From: Nocardia exalbida NBRC 100660
GTDB lineage: Bacteria; Actinomycetota; Actinomycetes; Mycobacteriales; Mycobacteriaceae
Direction: 5' to 3'
DNA: 64,000 nt
NCBI RefSeq assembly: GCF_000308575.1
Contig: NZ_BAFZ01000089.1
Span: forward strand, 1 to 64,000
The stretch's first letter is position 1. The number at the start of each line of letters is the position of its first letter. Both the position numbers and the translations under genes were made by a program. The notes below the pieces were generated by a model. It made no database searches. It was not told the DNA's origin and saw only the letters and a list, made by a program, of their open reading frames with translations. Positions 19,001 to 25,549 of this stretch are shown here, piece by piece.

Positions 19001-20363
19001 CCGCACCATCGGCTGGTTCACCAGCATCTACCCGGTGCGCTTGGACCTGGCCGGAATCGACATCGATGACGCGCTGGCCGGCGGCCCCGCGCTGGGCGCG
19101 GCGATCCGCGCCGTCAAGCACCAACTGCTGGCGGTGCCGGACAAAGGCATCGGTTTCGGCTTGCTGCGCTATCTCAACGCCGAGACCGCGCGGCAGCTCC
19201 CGGAACGCCTGCCGGGGCGGGTCGGCTTCAACTATCTCGGCCGATACTCCACCGGCGACATCCCGGCCGGGCTCGAGGGGCTGGGCTGGCTGCCGACCGA
19301 CGAACTCGGCGACGTGCACGTGGCCGAAGATCCCGGCGTACCCCTGCAATCGGCGATCGATGTCAACGCCGTCGTCATCGGAGACCGGCTGCGCGCGAGC
19401 TTCGGCTTCCCGTCCACCCTGCTCGACCAGGACGACGTCGCCGAGCTGGCCGATCTGTGGATCGGCGCATTGCGCGCGGCGGCTCGATTCGCCCTGACCC
19501 CGGCGGCACGGACCGCCGCCGAGGAGGAAGCGGCGGCCACCGCCGCCACCGCGGCGCCGGCTGTTCCGCCAGCGGGCGGTCTCGGTCTGGACGTGGTGCT
19601 GCCGATCCGGCTCGGCGGCGAGCAACCCGCGCTGTTCTGCATCCACCCGTCGTCCGGAATGTCGTGGACCTACCTGGGATTCGCCGACGCGCTCGCGCCC
19701 GGCCGCCCGATCTACGGGCTGCAAGCACCCGACCTCGGCGGCCAGGAACCGCCCGCGCACTCGATCGAGGAGTTCGCCGACCGCTACGTGCGGGAGATCC
19801 GGACGCTGCAACCCGAAGGGCCGTACCACCTGCTCGGCTGGTCGTTCGGCGGCCTGATCGCCCACGCGGCGGCCGTGCGGCTGAAGGCCGAGGGAGCCGA
19901 GGTCGGCGTGGTCGCGCTGCTGGACGCCGACACCGCCGACATCGACGGCGACAGCATCGAGCGGCTCACCGCGGGCTCGTTCGTGAACAGCTTCGGCGCG
20001 GTGTTCGGCATCCACGACGTACCGGCGGACGCCACCGCGCAGCAGGCGGCGGAGCTGATCCGCGAAAAACTCGGCGGGGTCTCGCTGATCGACGCCGCCA
20101 CGCTGGAGCGGATGGCCGGGTCCTACAACGCCGCCGCCCGGACCAGAACCGGATACCGCCGACCCGTGTACGACGGCGACATCGTGTACTTCAGCGCGAC
20201 CGTCGACACCTCCGACATCTTCGGTCCCGACGGCTGGCGGCCGTACGTGACCGGCGACATCATCAATCACGACATCGAGGTCACCCACGACGAACTGACG
20301 GCGCCGCAGGTGCTGCCGGTCATCGCGCGCGTGCTCGATGCACATCTGGGAGGCCGAGGATGA
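7050..20363 (+). CDS. Three-module non-ribosomal peptide synthetase, C-A-T-E-C-A-T-C-A-T-E-TE
   Basis: A 4437-residue assembly line. Module 1: condensation (HHIVLDG 149-155), adenylation (TSGSTG near 623), thiolation (LGGDS, Ser1007), epimerisation (HHLVTDG 1189-1195, FNYLGR). Module 2: DCL-type condensation (SPLQYGLLFH; HHLVLDG 1662), adenylation (TSGSTG near 2140), thiolation (Ser2524). Module 3: LCL-type condensation (HHISADG 2759), adenylation (TSGSTG near 3250), thiolation (Ser3634), epimerisation (HHLAIDG 3828). A thioesterase ends it (GWSFGG, Ser4265). Predicted output is D-X1, L-X2, D-X3. The leading condensation domain suggests an acylated start. Pocket residues read by eye: A1 DIENIGGIT, A2 DAFVAALIW, A3 DAFVSALIW. 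A2 and A3 should choose similar residues, and A1 resembles ornithine-type pockets. No MbtH-like gene is nearby. RBS is AGGA. Confidence 0.93.
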   Translation: MQQPSLSVKDSDTALPDGAFALSAAQRGIWFAQHVAGDTPISIAQYVELNGPIDLDLLARSARQAGREFGTGYLRLIEVEGHPFQFVDTTLDDSLETIDFRSEPDPEAAARAWMRAEYEAPLELTRDRLVRIAMLRVGAQRWFWYSRIHHIVLDGMGALTMVQRTGELYNAAVEGREAPPAKAEDLRKIVEAELAYRSSERFGTDREHWLAHLDGMADPVSLAGRTAGVNGHPSRVAGALPAETARLLDAVAEQLSSGVAPTVVAAFGAYLSAMTGSPEVVLSLPVSARTTATLRRSGGMIANVVPLRLRLTPATTVGDVIRAAQGELTGALRRQRYRQEDIFRDLGWPMDEAGSFGPTVNLMMVDTRIQLGQVTGRLHVLTSGLIDDLFVNLYPGVGGESTHIDFQANGNLYSDAELTGQHRRFLSFLHRFLAAGPDAPLAGVSVLADDERADFAPARGPLGETARTLPGILADGAARDPLATALVEDETALTYRQVDDYTNRLARVLIAAGAGPERTVAISIPRSLRSVLATIAVVKTGAAFVPIDPTYPADRIEHMVGDSGVVAGITISSARKALPGRVSWLVLDDENTERKVAERDAAPLTDAERLTAVQPDQVAYIIYTSGSTGLPKGVAVPHRGLADLVASSGAGFGVDASSVVAHAVSPSFDISIEEILVTLAAGATLAVVPPAAYAGEELARVLRAHHVTHLNVTPAVVGSLDPATLPELRTVIVGGDACPPELVTKWSGRTLLNGYGPTETTITVTLSAPLTPDGPVTIGGLAGGVAAVVLDPWLRPLPPGTTGELYLAGPRVARGYHRRNGLTADRFVANPYAIGERMYRTGDLVRWVYNDGRVELEYQGRSDFQVKVRGFRIELGEIDAALQRHPDVDFALTLGVETGSGATALVSYVLPKPGAQPHPDALKAAAGESLPAYMVPAVVMVLDELPLTPLGKVDRKALPAPEFGARTTTSRPPSTPKEETLAALFAEVLGLESVGVDESFFALGGDSIVSIQLVSRAKAAGLGFGARDVFERKTVAALAAVATEVPSAVVHELPGGGVGEVELTPIVHAMLEAGDTWRRFAQAVLIELPPGTEHAGLVMALQALLDRHDLLRSTLRNTGDGWSWVVAEAGAVNAGALLEVVTAGTDTEATCEHALQRAADHLDPEAGVVARFVWIDRAGAAPLLWLVLHHLVTDGVSWRILLPDLATAALGGELAPVGTSFRRWAHGQREHAATRAGELPLWQRVLATPDPALGSAPMDPALDVVGTMAHLSTVVPPDVAHTVLSTAPDRFHCGADDVLLAGLALALARWRGRTSTLFTLEGHGRSETVVPGADVARTVGWFTSVYPAAIDLTGIDVADAFAGGAAAGAAIKATKEQLRTLPDKGIGYGMLRHLVPETAAALADAPTPQISFNYLGRASTGGEAEPWLPRRFAATQDDRAPLAAAVDINAVLTDAGLEVTWAYAGRLFDEADLGELAALWGQALGALAGHAGSANAGGRTPSDFDLVAVTQAQIDAWERDYPDLVDVWPLSPLQYGLLFHALYDSDTADGYTVQSLLTLAGTVDAARLRRAAQALVTRHENLRVAFAETEDGPRQLVLADAEIDWREADLTGIADAEERAGELERLVALDARTRFELTRPPLLRCTLIRIAPDTYRFVLTNHHLVLDGWSTPLLVRELLTLYVTDGDTAALPPAHSYREFLTWLATRDDAESLAAWTDSLAGIDTPTRAVPTLAGIESTETGMLSVDLSRDTVARLETAGREAGATVNTLVQAAWAMLLAMLTGRTDVVFGGTVSGRPPELGGVEEMVGLFINTLPVRVRLDPAEKVADLLARVQSEQARLMDHQHVGLAAIHQAVGLAELFDTLTVFESYPIDREALSQALDIAGMRVLDVEGTDATPYPLNLMVIPLRGDDGRDTLRITLKYMAGQLPEQQARPLLDRFVRLLTQLGDNPRALVSQLQYCDDAERAALVPVRGPESVPQATLPELLSAGARIDPDAIAITAGELTMSYGELDAWSNRYARVLLRRGVGREVFVVLALTRSLESVIAVWALAKTGAAFAPLDPNYPVERIEHMLSDSKAPIGVTVTATGETLPGTIDWLLLDDLNTIRRVMTVSEAPITDEERGGPIDLDQTAYLIYTSGSTGKPKAVLLSHRGIANLVAAQRETLGLEPTASVLQVASPSFDASVFELLIAHGAGGRLVVSPPDVYGGTELETLLRAQRVTHAVITPSALATMEPTGLEHLRVLAVAGEAATPELIERWSPGRRMVNLYGPTEFSIWATGPGELRTGEPITIGGPIRGAATVVLDAWLRPVPVGVPGELYLAGPALARGYFNRFEMTASRFVADPFGEPGERMYRTGDMVRWVEDDGGYELEYLGRSDFQVKIRGLRIELGEIDAVLSRDDEVEYAVTIGRPGPAGTTVLVSYVLPAEGVRLDVERLRAQVAAELPGYMVPGYLIVLDSIPLTPVGKLDRKALPVPDFAESHRPYLAPSTPVEEAVAAVFGEVLDRERVGADQSFFELGGNSLSATKVVARVNAALGSRIALRDLFDAPTVAQLSARVVPATGAAPGRFALAPRIRPDRVPLSPAQQRMWVLNRMDPASPAYNIAVALRLTGELDVEALRAALVDVVDRHESLRTLYPADAEGPRQVVVGADVAVPAMPVVDTEDGDALRGRITELAGTGFDLAAQPPLRVGLFRIHGGAEPAASAAPVSSAPAMGEAPVSSGPVAGTAPVTSSYTAGPEDISAATAPVHVVVLVVHHISADGASMAPLAADLVAAYSERACGGHAIRVPLPVQYADFALWHREVLGDETDPESLAAHQIGFWRETLAGAPDVLELPADRPRPAVQTMHSADFCFTVDGETHRALVDFAAAHGVSPFMVVHAALAVLLARLGGTDDVLIGTPVAGRGEEALDQLVGMFVNTLALRTPVDPAAGFATFLDTVRSADLDAFANADVPFERLVQVLDPARSTAHHPLFQVSLSLQNFVEPVLELPGLRFEVEDFERDASQFDLTLDLRERFADSGPAGIDAVLTYATDLFDEATTAAFAARWRRVLTTVLSRPDVRIADIDILDEAELATLVPVRGPASGAAVTLPDLLSETARRYPDRVALVVGGHITTYAEIDAHANRLARVLLGSGAGPETVVALGLPRSADLLTGMWAAAKAGAAFLPVDPKHPVERIDHMLTDSGAALGLTLAAFRPMLPDSTDWLVLDDLAVVERWSAASSLPLRERELPAPVRPDNAAWMIYTSGSTGTPKGVSVSHRGISDLVAAQQASLGVDEHSRVLQVASPSFDASVFEALMAFGSGGASVVAPPEVFGGSALAELIDTEQVTHLVITPSALATLDPTEVTSVRVLSVAGEAVGAELVERWATGRSMVNLYGPTESTIWATGSAPLEVGAPVSIGTPVQGAEVLVLDDRLRPVPFGVAGELYLAGPALARGYHARTGLTAARFVADPFGAPGERMYRTGDLVRWIRGDAGPELEYLGRTDFQVKVRGQRIELGEIDAVLGRAEGVDFAVTLGVPGPTGATALAAYLVRAPGYELDVAKVRAFAADILPGYMVPTAFVVLDEIPLNAVGKLDRKALPEPEFLADRTAYRAPETPTEQQLAAIFGELLGEARVGADDSFFALGGDSILAIQLVSRAKQQGITCTPLQVFEHRTVAALAAAADAAGTAVTLDELPGGGVGELPLPPITHYMLERGGNYDRFAQTAVLELPVGIERAQIIAVLTAAVDRHDMLRVRLVTDGEAGPRLLVSPPGSVDVDALLHRIEFTTLDPIELHEFAMTELDAAADRLDPAEGTVLQFIWLDPVGDAGARTGSGRLIVLAHHLAIDGVSWRILVPDLVAAWAQVSAGNIPVLAETGTSMRRWAHALADEARSPQRTAELAYWRDVLAAPDPVIGGRELDPAVDRTAALRMVEREVSAEVTNALLTTLPGLFQGSVNDALLATLALALVRWRACDPSALVRLEGHGRQEEVVPGADLSRTIGWFTSIYPVRLDLAGIDIDDALAGGPALGAAIRAVKHQLLAVPDKGIGFGLLRYLNAETARQLPERLPGRVGFNYLGRYSTGDIPAGLEGLGWLPTDELGDVHVAEDPGVPLQSAIDVNAVVIGDRLRASFGFPSTLLDQDDVAELADLWIGALRAAARFALTPAARTAAEEEAAATAATAAPAVPPAGGLGLDVVLPIRLGGEQPALFCIHPSSGMSWTYLGFADALAPGRPIYGLQAPDLGGQEPPAHSIEEFADRYVREIRTLQPEGPYHLLGWSFGGLIAHAAAVRLKAEGAEVGVVALLDADTADIDGDSIERLTAGSFVNSFGAVFGIHDVPADATAQQAAELIREKLGGVSLIDAATLERMAGSYNAAARTRTGYRRPVYDGDIVYFSATVDTSDIFGPDGWRPYVTGDIINHDIEVTHDELTAPQVLPVIARVLDAHLGGRG
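15147..15299 (+). other. Ala/Pro/Ser-rich insertion inside the third condensation domain
   Basis: About 50 residues (2700-2750 of the NRPS) rich in Ala, Pro, Ser and Val, with recurring APVSS/APVTSS units. They interrupt the condensation fold immediately before the strand leading into the catalytic HHISADG. The other condensation and epimerisation domains pass this point with no such insert, or only a short one. The reading frame stays open. Confidence 0.8.
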
Positions 20364-21346
20364 ATTCCGATCAAGGCGTCGTCGTCGAGGGGATCGAGAA
20401 ATCCTTCGGCGCGGTCAAGGCATTGCGGGGGGTCGATTTCGCGGCCGAGCCGGGCGAGGTGCTCGGCATCCTCGGACCGAACGGCGCGGGCAAGACCACC
20501 ACGGTGAACATCCTCTCGACACTGATCCGGCCGGACCGCGGCCGGGCCACGGTCGCCGGGTACGACGTGGTGGACGATCCCGCGGCGGTGCGCCGCAGCA
20601 TCATGCTGACCGGGCAGTACGCCGCGCTGGACGACATGCTCAGCGGCTACGAGAACCTGGTGATGTTCGGCAGGCTGATGGGCTTGCGCAAGCGGGCCGC
20701 CCGCGCCCGCGCGGACGAACTGCTGGCCGAGTTCGATCTCGAACGCGCGGCGGGCCGCCGGGTGGGCACCTACTCCGGCGGTATGCGCAGGCGCATCGAC
20801 ATCGCCTGCGGTCTGGTCGTCCGGCCCGACGTGGTGTTCCTGGACGAGCCGACCACCGGGCTGGATCCGCGCAGCAGGCAAGGCGTGTGGGATCTGGTCT
20901 CCGGCTTCAAGAAGGCGGGCATCACCACCCTGCTCACCACCCAGTACCTGGAGGAAGCCGACGCGCTCAGCGATCGGATCATCGTCATCGATCACGGCGT
21001 GGTGATCGCCCAGGGCACCGCCGACGAGCTGAAGTCGCGCACCGGCGGCAGCTACTGCGAGGTCGTGCCGCTGAACCTGCGTGACCTGCCCGCCATCGCC
21101 GCGGCCCTGGGTCCGCTGCTGCCGCAGGAGAATCGGGACGCGCTGGGTCCGGATTCCGATCGGATCGCCATACCCGCGCCCGACGGCGCGAAGACACTGC
21201 TGGAGGCGCTGCGCCGACTCGACAGCGCCGGGTTCGACCTCGTTGACGTCGCACTGCGCCGCCCCTCGCTCGACGACGTCTTCCTCCAGCTGACCGGGCA
21301 TCTGGCGACGACGGCGGAGATCGCGCAACGGGAGGTCGTGTCGTGA
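20360..21346 (+). CDS. DrrA-like ABC exporter ATP-binding protein
   Basis: The 328-residue ATPase powers the exporter formed with the next two genes. Walker A is GPNGAGKTT, the signature is YSGGMRRR (a DrrA-type variant of LSGGQ), and Walker B is VVFLDEPTTGLDP followed by the H-loop-region TTQYLEEAD. A C-terminal extension of about 80 residues matches the DrrA subfamily, which includes daunorubicin DrrA and mycobacterial PDIM exporters. Its ATG overlaps the NRPS stop (ATGA), so the two are translationally coupled. That argues strongly that the NRPS product is the cargo. Confidence 0.93.
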   Translation: MNSDQGVVVEGIEKSFGAVKALRGVDFAAEPGEVLGILGPNGAGKTTTVNILSTLIRPDRGRATVAGYDVVDDPAAVRRSIMLTGQYAALDDMLSGYENLVMFGRLMGLRKRAARARADELLAEFDLERAAGRRVGTYSGGMRRRIDIACGLVVRPDVVFLDEPTTGLDPRSRQGVWDLVSGFKKAGITTLLTTQYLEEADALSDRIIVIDHGVVIAQGTADELKSRTGGSYCEVVPLNLRDLPAIAAALGPLLPQENRDALGPDSDRIAIPAPDGAKTLLEALRRLDSAGFDLVDVALRRPSLDDVFLQLTGHLATTAEIAQREVVS

Positions 21347-22161
21347 CGGCGGCGACCTGGCTCAGCCAGACCCGCGCCGCGCCGCTGCGGCCGCAGCAGT
21401 GGTGGGTGCTGACCAGCCGGCTGGTCGTGCCCTCGGTACGCAGCGGCGAGGTGCTCACCTCGGTGCTGGCGCCCGCGACGTTCACCGCCAGCTTCTACAT
21501 TCCGCTGAAGATCATCATGACCGTGATCGGCACCGGCTTCAGCAGTTACGCGCAGTACATGATGCCGCTGGTGATCCTGCAGGCCGCCGCGTTCACCGCC
21601 GTCTCGGCGGCCTTCCGCGCCGCCACCGATTCGGTCGCCGGGCTCAACCGGCGTTTCGGAGCGATGCCGATCGGCCCGCTGGTGCCGGTCGCGGCGCGCC
21701 TGTCCAGCAACATCTTCCGCTTGGTCATCGCGTTGATCACCGCGTTGATCTGCGGCCACGTCATCGGCTTCCGCTTCTACCTCGGCGCCGCGCACACGAT
21801 CGGGTTCGTACTGTTCTCGTTGCTCATCGGGCTCGCGCTGATCTGGGCCGGAGACGTGATCGGCACCGTGTCGCGCAACCCGGAGGCGACCGCGCAGGCA
21901 CTGGTACTGCCGCCGTTGATCTTCGGCATGCTGTCCACCGGCATCGCGCCCGCCGACCAGTTCCCGGCATGGGTGCAGCCGTTCGTGCGCAACCAGCCGG
22001 TGTCGCAGTGGGCCATCGGTCTGCGGGCGTTCGCCGGTGACCGCGGACCGAACGCGGGCCAGGTGAGCTTGTCGCTGCTGGGACCGCCGGTGGCGTGGGC
22101 GCTCGTCATCCTGATCATCTGCGTCCCGCTGTCGCTGCGGCTGAGCTCGAGGAGGGCGTGA
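21343..22161 (+). CDS. DrrB-like ABC-2 type permease
   Basis: A 272-residue membrane protein with about six hydrophobic segments and the ABC-2 closing signature FPAWVQPFVRNQPVSQWAIGLRA. It begins with a GTG overlapping the ATPase stop (GTGA). The cytoplasmic N-terminus is followed by a long first hydrophobic pair around residues 35-75. With its neighbours it should form the membrane part of a lipopeptide or peptide exporter. Confidence 0.9.
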   Translation: MTAATWLSQTRAAPLRPQQWWVLTSRLVVPSVRSGEVLTSVLAPATFTASFYIPLKIIMTVIGTGFSSYAQYMMPLVILQAAAFTAVSAAFRAATDSVAGLNRRFGAMPIGPLVPVAARLSSNIFRLVIALITALICGHVIGFRFYLGAAHTIGFVLFSLLIGLALIWAGDVIGTVSRNPEATAQALVLPPLIFGMLSTGIAPADQFPAWVQPFVRNQPVSQWAIGLRAFAGDRGPNAGQVSLSLLGPPVAWALVILIICVPLSLRLSSRRA

Positions 22162-22979
22162 TGGCGCTGCTGGCCGATCACAGGCAGGAGTCGTGGACCG
22201 GCTCGGAAATGTCGGTGTCTGCGCTGATCGCGCACACGCTGATCCAGACCCAGCGCCTGCTGCTGCGCTGGGCACGCAATCCGGTCACCCTGCTGGAGAC
22301 GCTGATCATCCCGTGCCTGCTGCTGATCATGCTCAACACCGTGATCGGCGGGCAGATCCGGAAGTTCACCGGCGAGAGCGCGCTGTACGGCTCGGTGCCC
22401 ATGGTCGCCCTGGTGGGCGCGCTGTCCGGCGCGGTAGCGGGGGGCGTGCTACTCGGCCGCGAACGCGACGCGGGCCTGCTCGCGCGCTTCTGGGTATTGC
22501 CCGTGCACCGCGCCTCCGGCCTGGCCTCGCGGGTGCTCGCCGAGGGCTGCCGCATCTTCGCCTGCACTCTCGCCGTCGTGCTGGTGGGCTCGGTGCTCGG
22601 GTTCCGCTTCCACCAGGGCGTCCCCGCGGCGATCGTCTTCCTGTTCGTCCCGGTGCTCTTCGGCCTTGCCTTCGCCACCGTCGTCACCTCGGTCGCCGTG
22701 TTCACCGCGAAATCGACGCTGGTGGAGGGCATCACGATCCTCACATCCCTGATGATGTTCTTCAGCACCGGCTTCGTTCCGCTGGCCGCCTTCCCCAAGT
22801 GGGTGCAGCCGGTGGTGCGCAACCAGCCCCTGTCGGTGGGGGTCGACGCCATGCGCGCGCTCGCCTTCGGCGGACCGCTCGCACGCCCGCTCACCCTCAC
22901 CGTCGTGTGGTCGATCGGCGCGATCATCCTGTTCGCGGTGCCCGCGACCATCGGCTACCGCCGGGCGAGCAGGCGCTGA
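22161..22979 (+). CDS. DrrC-like ABC-2 type permease
   Basis: A 272-residue second permease, paralogous to the preceding one: FPKWVQPVVRNQPLSVGVDAMRAL matches its partner's ABC-2 signature. It shows the DrrC-type start WARNPVTLLETLIIPCLLLIML. The ATG at 22161 shares one base with the upstream stop and sits behind GAGGAGG. An in-frame start 66 bases earlier has no such site and would overlap the preceding gene. This ends the coupled NRPS-exporter run; no clear terminator is seen before the next gene. Confidence 0.9.
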   Translation: MALLADHRQESWTGSEMSVSALIAHTLIQTQRLLLRWARNPVTLLETLIIPCLLLIMLNTVIGGQIRKFTGESALYGSVPMVALVGALSGAVAGGVLLGRERDAGLLARFWVLPVHRASGLASRVLAEGCRIFACTLAVVLVGSVLGFRFHQGVPAAIVFLFVPVLFGLAFATVVTSVAVFTAKSTLVEGITILTSLMMFFSTGFVPLAAFPKWVQPVVRNQPLSVGVDAMRALAFGGPLARPLTLTVVWSIGAIILFAVPATIGYRRASRR

Positions 22980-23078
22980 ACCCCGGCTCACAGCGAACTC
23001 CCAGCACGAACCCAGCCGGACAGCAGCGCCCGTTCCTAACGTCGTGCAGAACGATGTCGGCGAACGAAAGGACAGACG

Positions 23079-24008
23079 GTGGGCGCACGGCGCGATGAGG
23101 TGCACGAGCACGATCTCGGCCTCACACACGATATGAAGGTGATGGTGTCCCGGCGCCGCGCCCTGCTCTTCTTCGGGGCGACCGCGGGCGCGGCGGCGGT
23201 CGCGGCGGGCTGCGCCTCGGGATCGAACGACACGACGACCGGTACGGCCGGGACCGCGTCGGCGACCACCGCGCAATCCGGCGGCGTCACCGCCGCTCCG
23301 CAGGAAACCGCGGGACCGTATCCGGGCGACGGGTCGAACGGACCCAACGTCCTCATCGAGTCCGGCGTGGTGCGCAGCGACATCACCGGCTCGTTCGGCT
23401 CGTACTCCGGCGTCGCGCAGGGCGTTCCGATGACGCTCGAACTCACGCTGCGCGATCTGGCGAACAGCGGCGCGGCGGGGGCGGGCATGGCGGTGTACGT
23501 GTGGCACTGCGACCGGGACGGCAACTATTCGCTCTACAGCACCGGTGTCACCGAGCAGAACTACCTGCGCGGCGTGCAGGTGGCCGGCGCCGACGGCAAG
23601 GTGAGCTTCACCTCGATCTTCCCGGCCTGCTACTCGGGCCGGTGGCCGCACATCCATTTCGAGGTCTACGACTCGCTGGAGACCGCGGTCGCGGGCCAGA
23701 ACGCGCGGCTGACCTCGCAGATCGCGCTACCCCATGACACCTGCGAGGCGGTGTTCGCCCACGACTCCGGTTACGCGCGCAGCGTCACCAATCTGGCGGA
23801 GGTCTCGCTCGCCTCGGACGGCGTCTTCGGCGACGGCTGGGACGCCGAACTGGCGACCGTGACGGGCGCGCCGTCCTCCGGGCTGCGCGTCTCGCTCACC
23901 GTGGGCGTCGCCGAGAAATCGCAGAACACGCAGTCGGGCAACGGTTCCGCGCAGCCCGGTGGGCGGCCGCCCGGCGGCGGCGCACCCGGCGGTCGGCCTC
24001 CGCGGTAG
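23079..24008 (+). CDS. Secreted intradiol dioxygenase-like lipoprotein
   Basis: A 309-residue protein with a twin-arginine-type signal (SRRRALLFF) and lipobox VAAGC (Cys45), so it is exported and lipid-anchored. The core carries intradiol ring-cleavage dioxygenase marks: ETAGPYPGD, then VYVWHCDRDGNYSLYS with a candidate iron-binding Tyr, then CYSGRWPHIHFEVYD with the RxxHxH iron ligands. The tail is a Gly/Pro-rich low-complexity stretch (GGRPPGGGAPGGRPPR). The GTG start follows AAAGGA. It lies 99 bp after the exporter genes on the same strand. It may belong to the cluster, for example acting on an aromatic group, or be an independent gene. Confidence 0.82.
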   Translation: MGARRDEVHEHDLGLTHDMKVMVSRRRALLFFGATAGAAAVAAGCASGSNDTTTGTAGTASATTAQSGGVTAAPQETAGPYPGDGSNGPNVLIESGVVRSDITGSFGSYSGVAQGVPMTLELTLRDLANSGAAGAGMAVYVWHCDRDGNYSLYSTGVTEQNYLRGVQVAGADGKVSFTSIFPACYSGRWPHIHFEVYDSLETAVAGQNARLTSQIALPHDTCEAVFAHDSGYARSVTNLAEVSLASDGVFGDGWDAELATVTGAPSSGLRVSLTVGVAEKSQNTQSGNGSAQPGGRPPGGGAPGGRPPR

Positions 24009-24484
24009 CGATCGGTCCCGCGCCCGTCCGCCAGGGGCTCTCCGGCCGGGCGTTGGTCGGCCCCGGATGACCACGACGTCCACGGCGATCACCAACGCCC
24101 GGAACCGGTAGTCACACCATGCCGGGCCAGGTGGAGCCGCTCGGATGATCGGATCGGGGCAGGTAGACCACCGCGCCTCGAAGCGGCTCGGTCCCCGGGC
24201 GGCGGTGACTTGCGGCACTGCCGCCGTCCCGGCGCACCGGGGAAACGAAGGATCAGCGAGCCCGGCAACGCTTTCGCGGCCGAGCGGAAGCAGGCATCCA
24301 CACCTGGTGTGCCGCGTCGTCAGCCCGTCGCCCCCGCCTCTTGCGACACCTGTTGGCAAACTTTCAGCGAGCAATCGGACCCACCGGTGCCGATGTAGGC
24401 GCCAGAAGGCGCGTACCGCACAATAGGGGGCCGCGCGCGGCGCGCCCTGGCGTTCTTCCGCACGGAGGACGCGTGTCGCGGCGA
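24009..24484. other. Intergenic region before nrdF
   Basis: No gene is supported in this 476-bp stretch. A perfect GTGTCGC-G-GCGACAC palindrome (24473-24487) sits at its right end and runs into the first NrdR box. The frames that are open here have poor codon bias and no ribosome binding site. Confidence 0.5.
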
Positions 24485-24498
24485 CACAAGGTGTTGTG
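24485..24498 (+). promoter_or_regulatory. NrdR box 1 upstream of nrdF
   Basis: CACAA-GGTG-TTGTG fits the NrdR consensus CACWA-N4-TWGTG exactly. Its partner begins 32 bp downstream, the tandem spacing (about three helical turns) expected for NrdR repression. Confidence 0.8.
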
Positions 24499-24516
24499 CT
24501 ACGCGGACATGTCAGC

Positions 24517-24530
24517 CACTAGGAGTAGTG
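24517..24530 (+). promoter_or_regulatory. NrdR box 2 upstream of nrdF
   Basis: CACTA-GGAG-TAGTG fits CACWA-N4-TWGTG exactly, 56 bp before the nrdF start. With box 1 it should let NrdR-nucleotide repress nrdF. Confidence 0.85.
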
Positions 24531-24586
24531 TTCCGAGGGTAGGCATTCCGTGACGGCAGCGTGCTCGGGAAAGGCGTGGAGGCAGG

Positions 24587-25549
24587 ATGAAACTGATCGA
24601 TCGGGTGTCGGCCATCAACTGGAATCGGGTGCCCGACGAAAAGGACGCCGAGGTCTGGGACCGGCTGACCGGCAACTTCTGGCTGCCGGAGAAGGTGCCG
24701 GTCTCCAACGACATCCCGTCGTGGAACACCCTGACCGCCGACGAGAAGCAGCTGACCATGCGGGTCTTCACCGGCCTGACCCTGCTGGACACCATCCAGG
24801 GCACCGTCGGCGCGGTGAGCCTCATCCCGGACGCGCTGACCCCGCACGAAGAGGCGGTGCTGACCAACATCGCGTTCATGGAGTCGGTGCACGCCAAGAG
24901 CTACAGCTCGATCTTCTCCACGCTGTGCTCCACCCGCGAGATCGATGAGGCGTTCCGCTGGTCGGAGGAGAACCGCAACCTCCAGCGCAAGGCCGAGATC
25001 GTGCTGTCGTACTACAACGGCGACGATCCGCTCAAGCGCAAGGTCGCCTCCACGCTGCTGGAGAGCTTCCTGTTCTACTCCGGCTTCTACCTGCCGATGC
25101 ACTGGTCGTCGCGGGCCAAACTCACCAACACCGCCGACATGATCCGCCTGATCATCCGGGACGAAGCGGTCCACGGCTACTACATCGGCTACAAGTACCA
25201 GAAGAGCTTGGAGCTGGTCACCCAGGCCGAGCGCGACGAACTCAAGAACTACACCTTCGAGCTGCTGTTCGAGCTCTACGACAACGAGGTCGACTACACC
25301 CAGGACCTCTACGACGAGGTCGGCCTCACCGAGGACGTCAAGAAGTTCCTGCGCTACAACGCCAACAAGGCGCTGATGAACCTCGGCTACGAGGGCCTGT
25401 TCCCCAAGGACGAAACCGAGGTCAACCCCGCCATCCTCTCGGCCCTGTCCCCCAACGCCGACGAGAACCACGACTTCTTCTCCGGTTCGGGCTCGAGCTA
25501 CGTCATCGGCAAGGCGGTCAACACCGAGGACGAGGACTGGGAGTTCTGA
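24587..25549 (+). CDS. nrdF: Class Ib ribonucleotide reductase beta subunit
   Basis: The radical-generating small subunit (320 residues) of the NrdEF enzyme, which makes deoxynucleotides from ribonucleoside diphosphates in the cytoplasm. Di-metal ligands are visible as Asp in LTLLDTIQG, Glu and His in FMESVHAKSYSSIF (the nearby Tyr is the radical candidate), and Glu/His in IIRDEAVHGYYIGYK. The C-terminal peptide EDEDWEF is the usual docking tail for NrdE. The ATG follows GGAGG. Unlike the compact mycobacterial arrangement, it lies about 11 kb from nrdHIE and on the other strand. It shares paired NrdR boxes with that operon. Confidence 0.97.
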   Translation: MKLIDRVSAINWNRVPDEKDAEVWDRLTGNFWLPEKVPVSNDIPSWNTLTADEKQLTMRVFTGLTLLDTIQGTVGAVSLIPDALTPHEEAVLTNIAFMESVHAKSYSSIFSTLCSTREIDEAFRWSEENRNLQRKAEIVLSYYNGDDPLKRKVASTLLESFLFYSGFYLPMHWSSRAKLTNTADMIRLIIRDEAVHGYYIGYKYQKSLELVTQAERDELKNYTFELLFELYDNEVDYTQDLYDEVGLTEDVKKFLRYNANKALMNLGYEGLFPKDETEVNPAILSALSPNADENHDFFSGSGSSYVIGKAVNTEDEDWEF

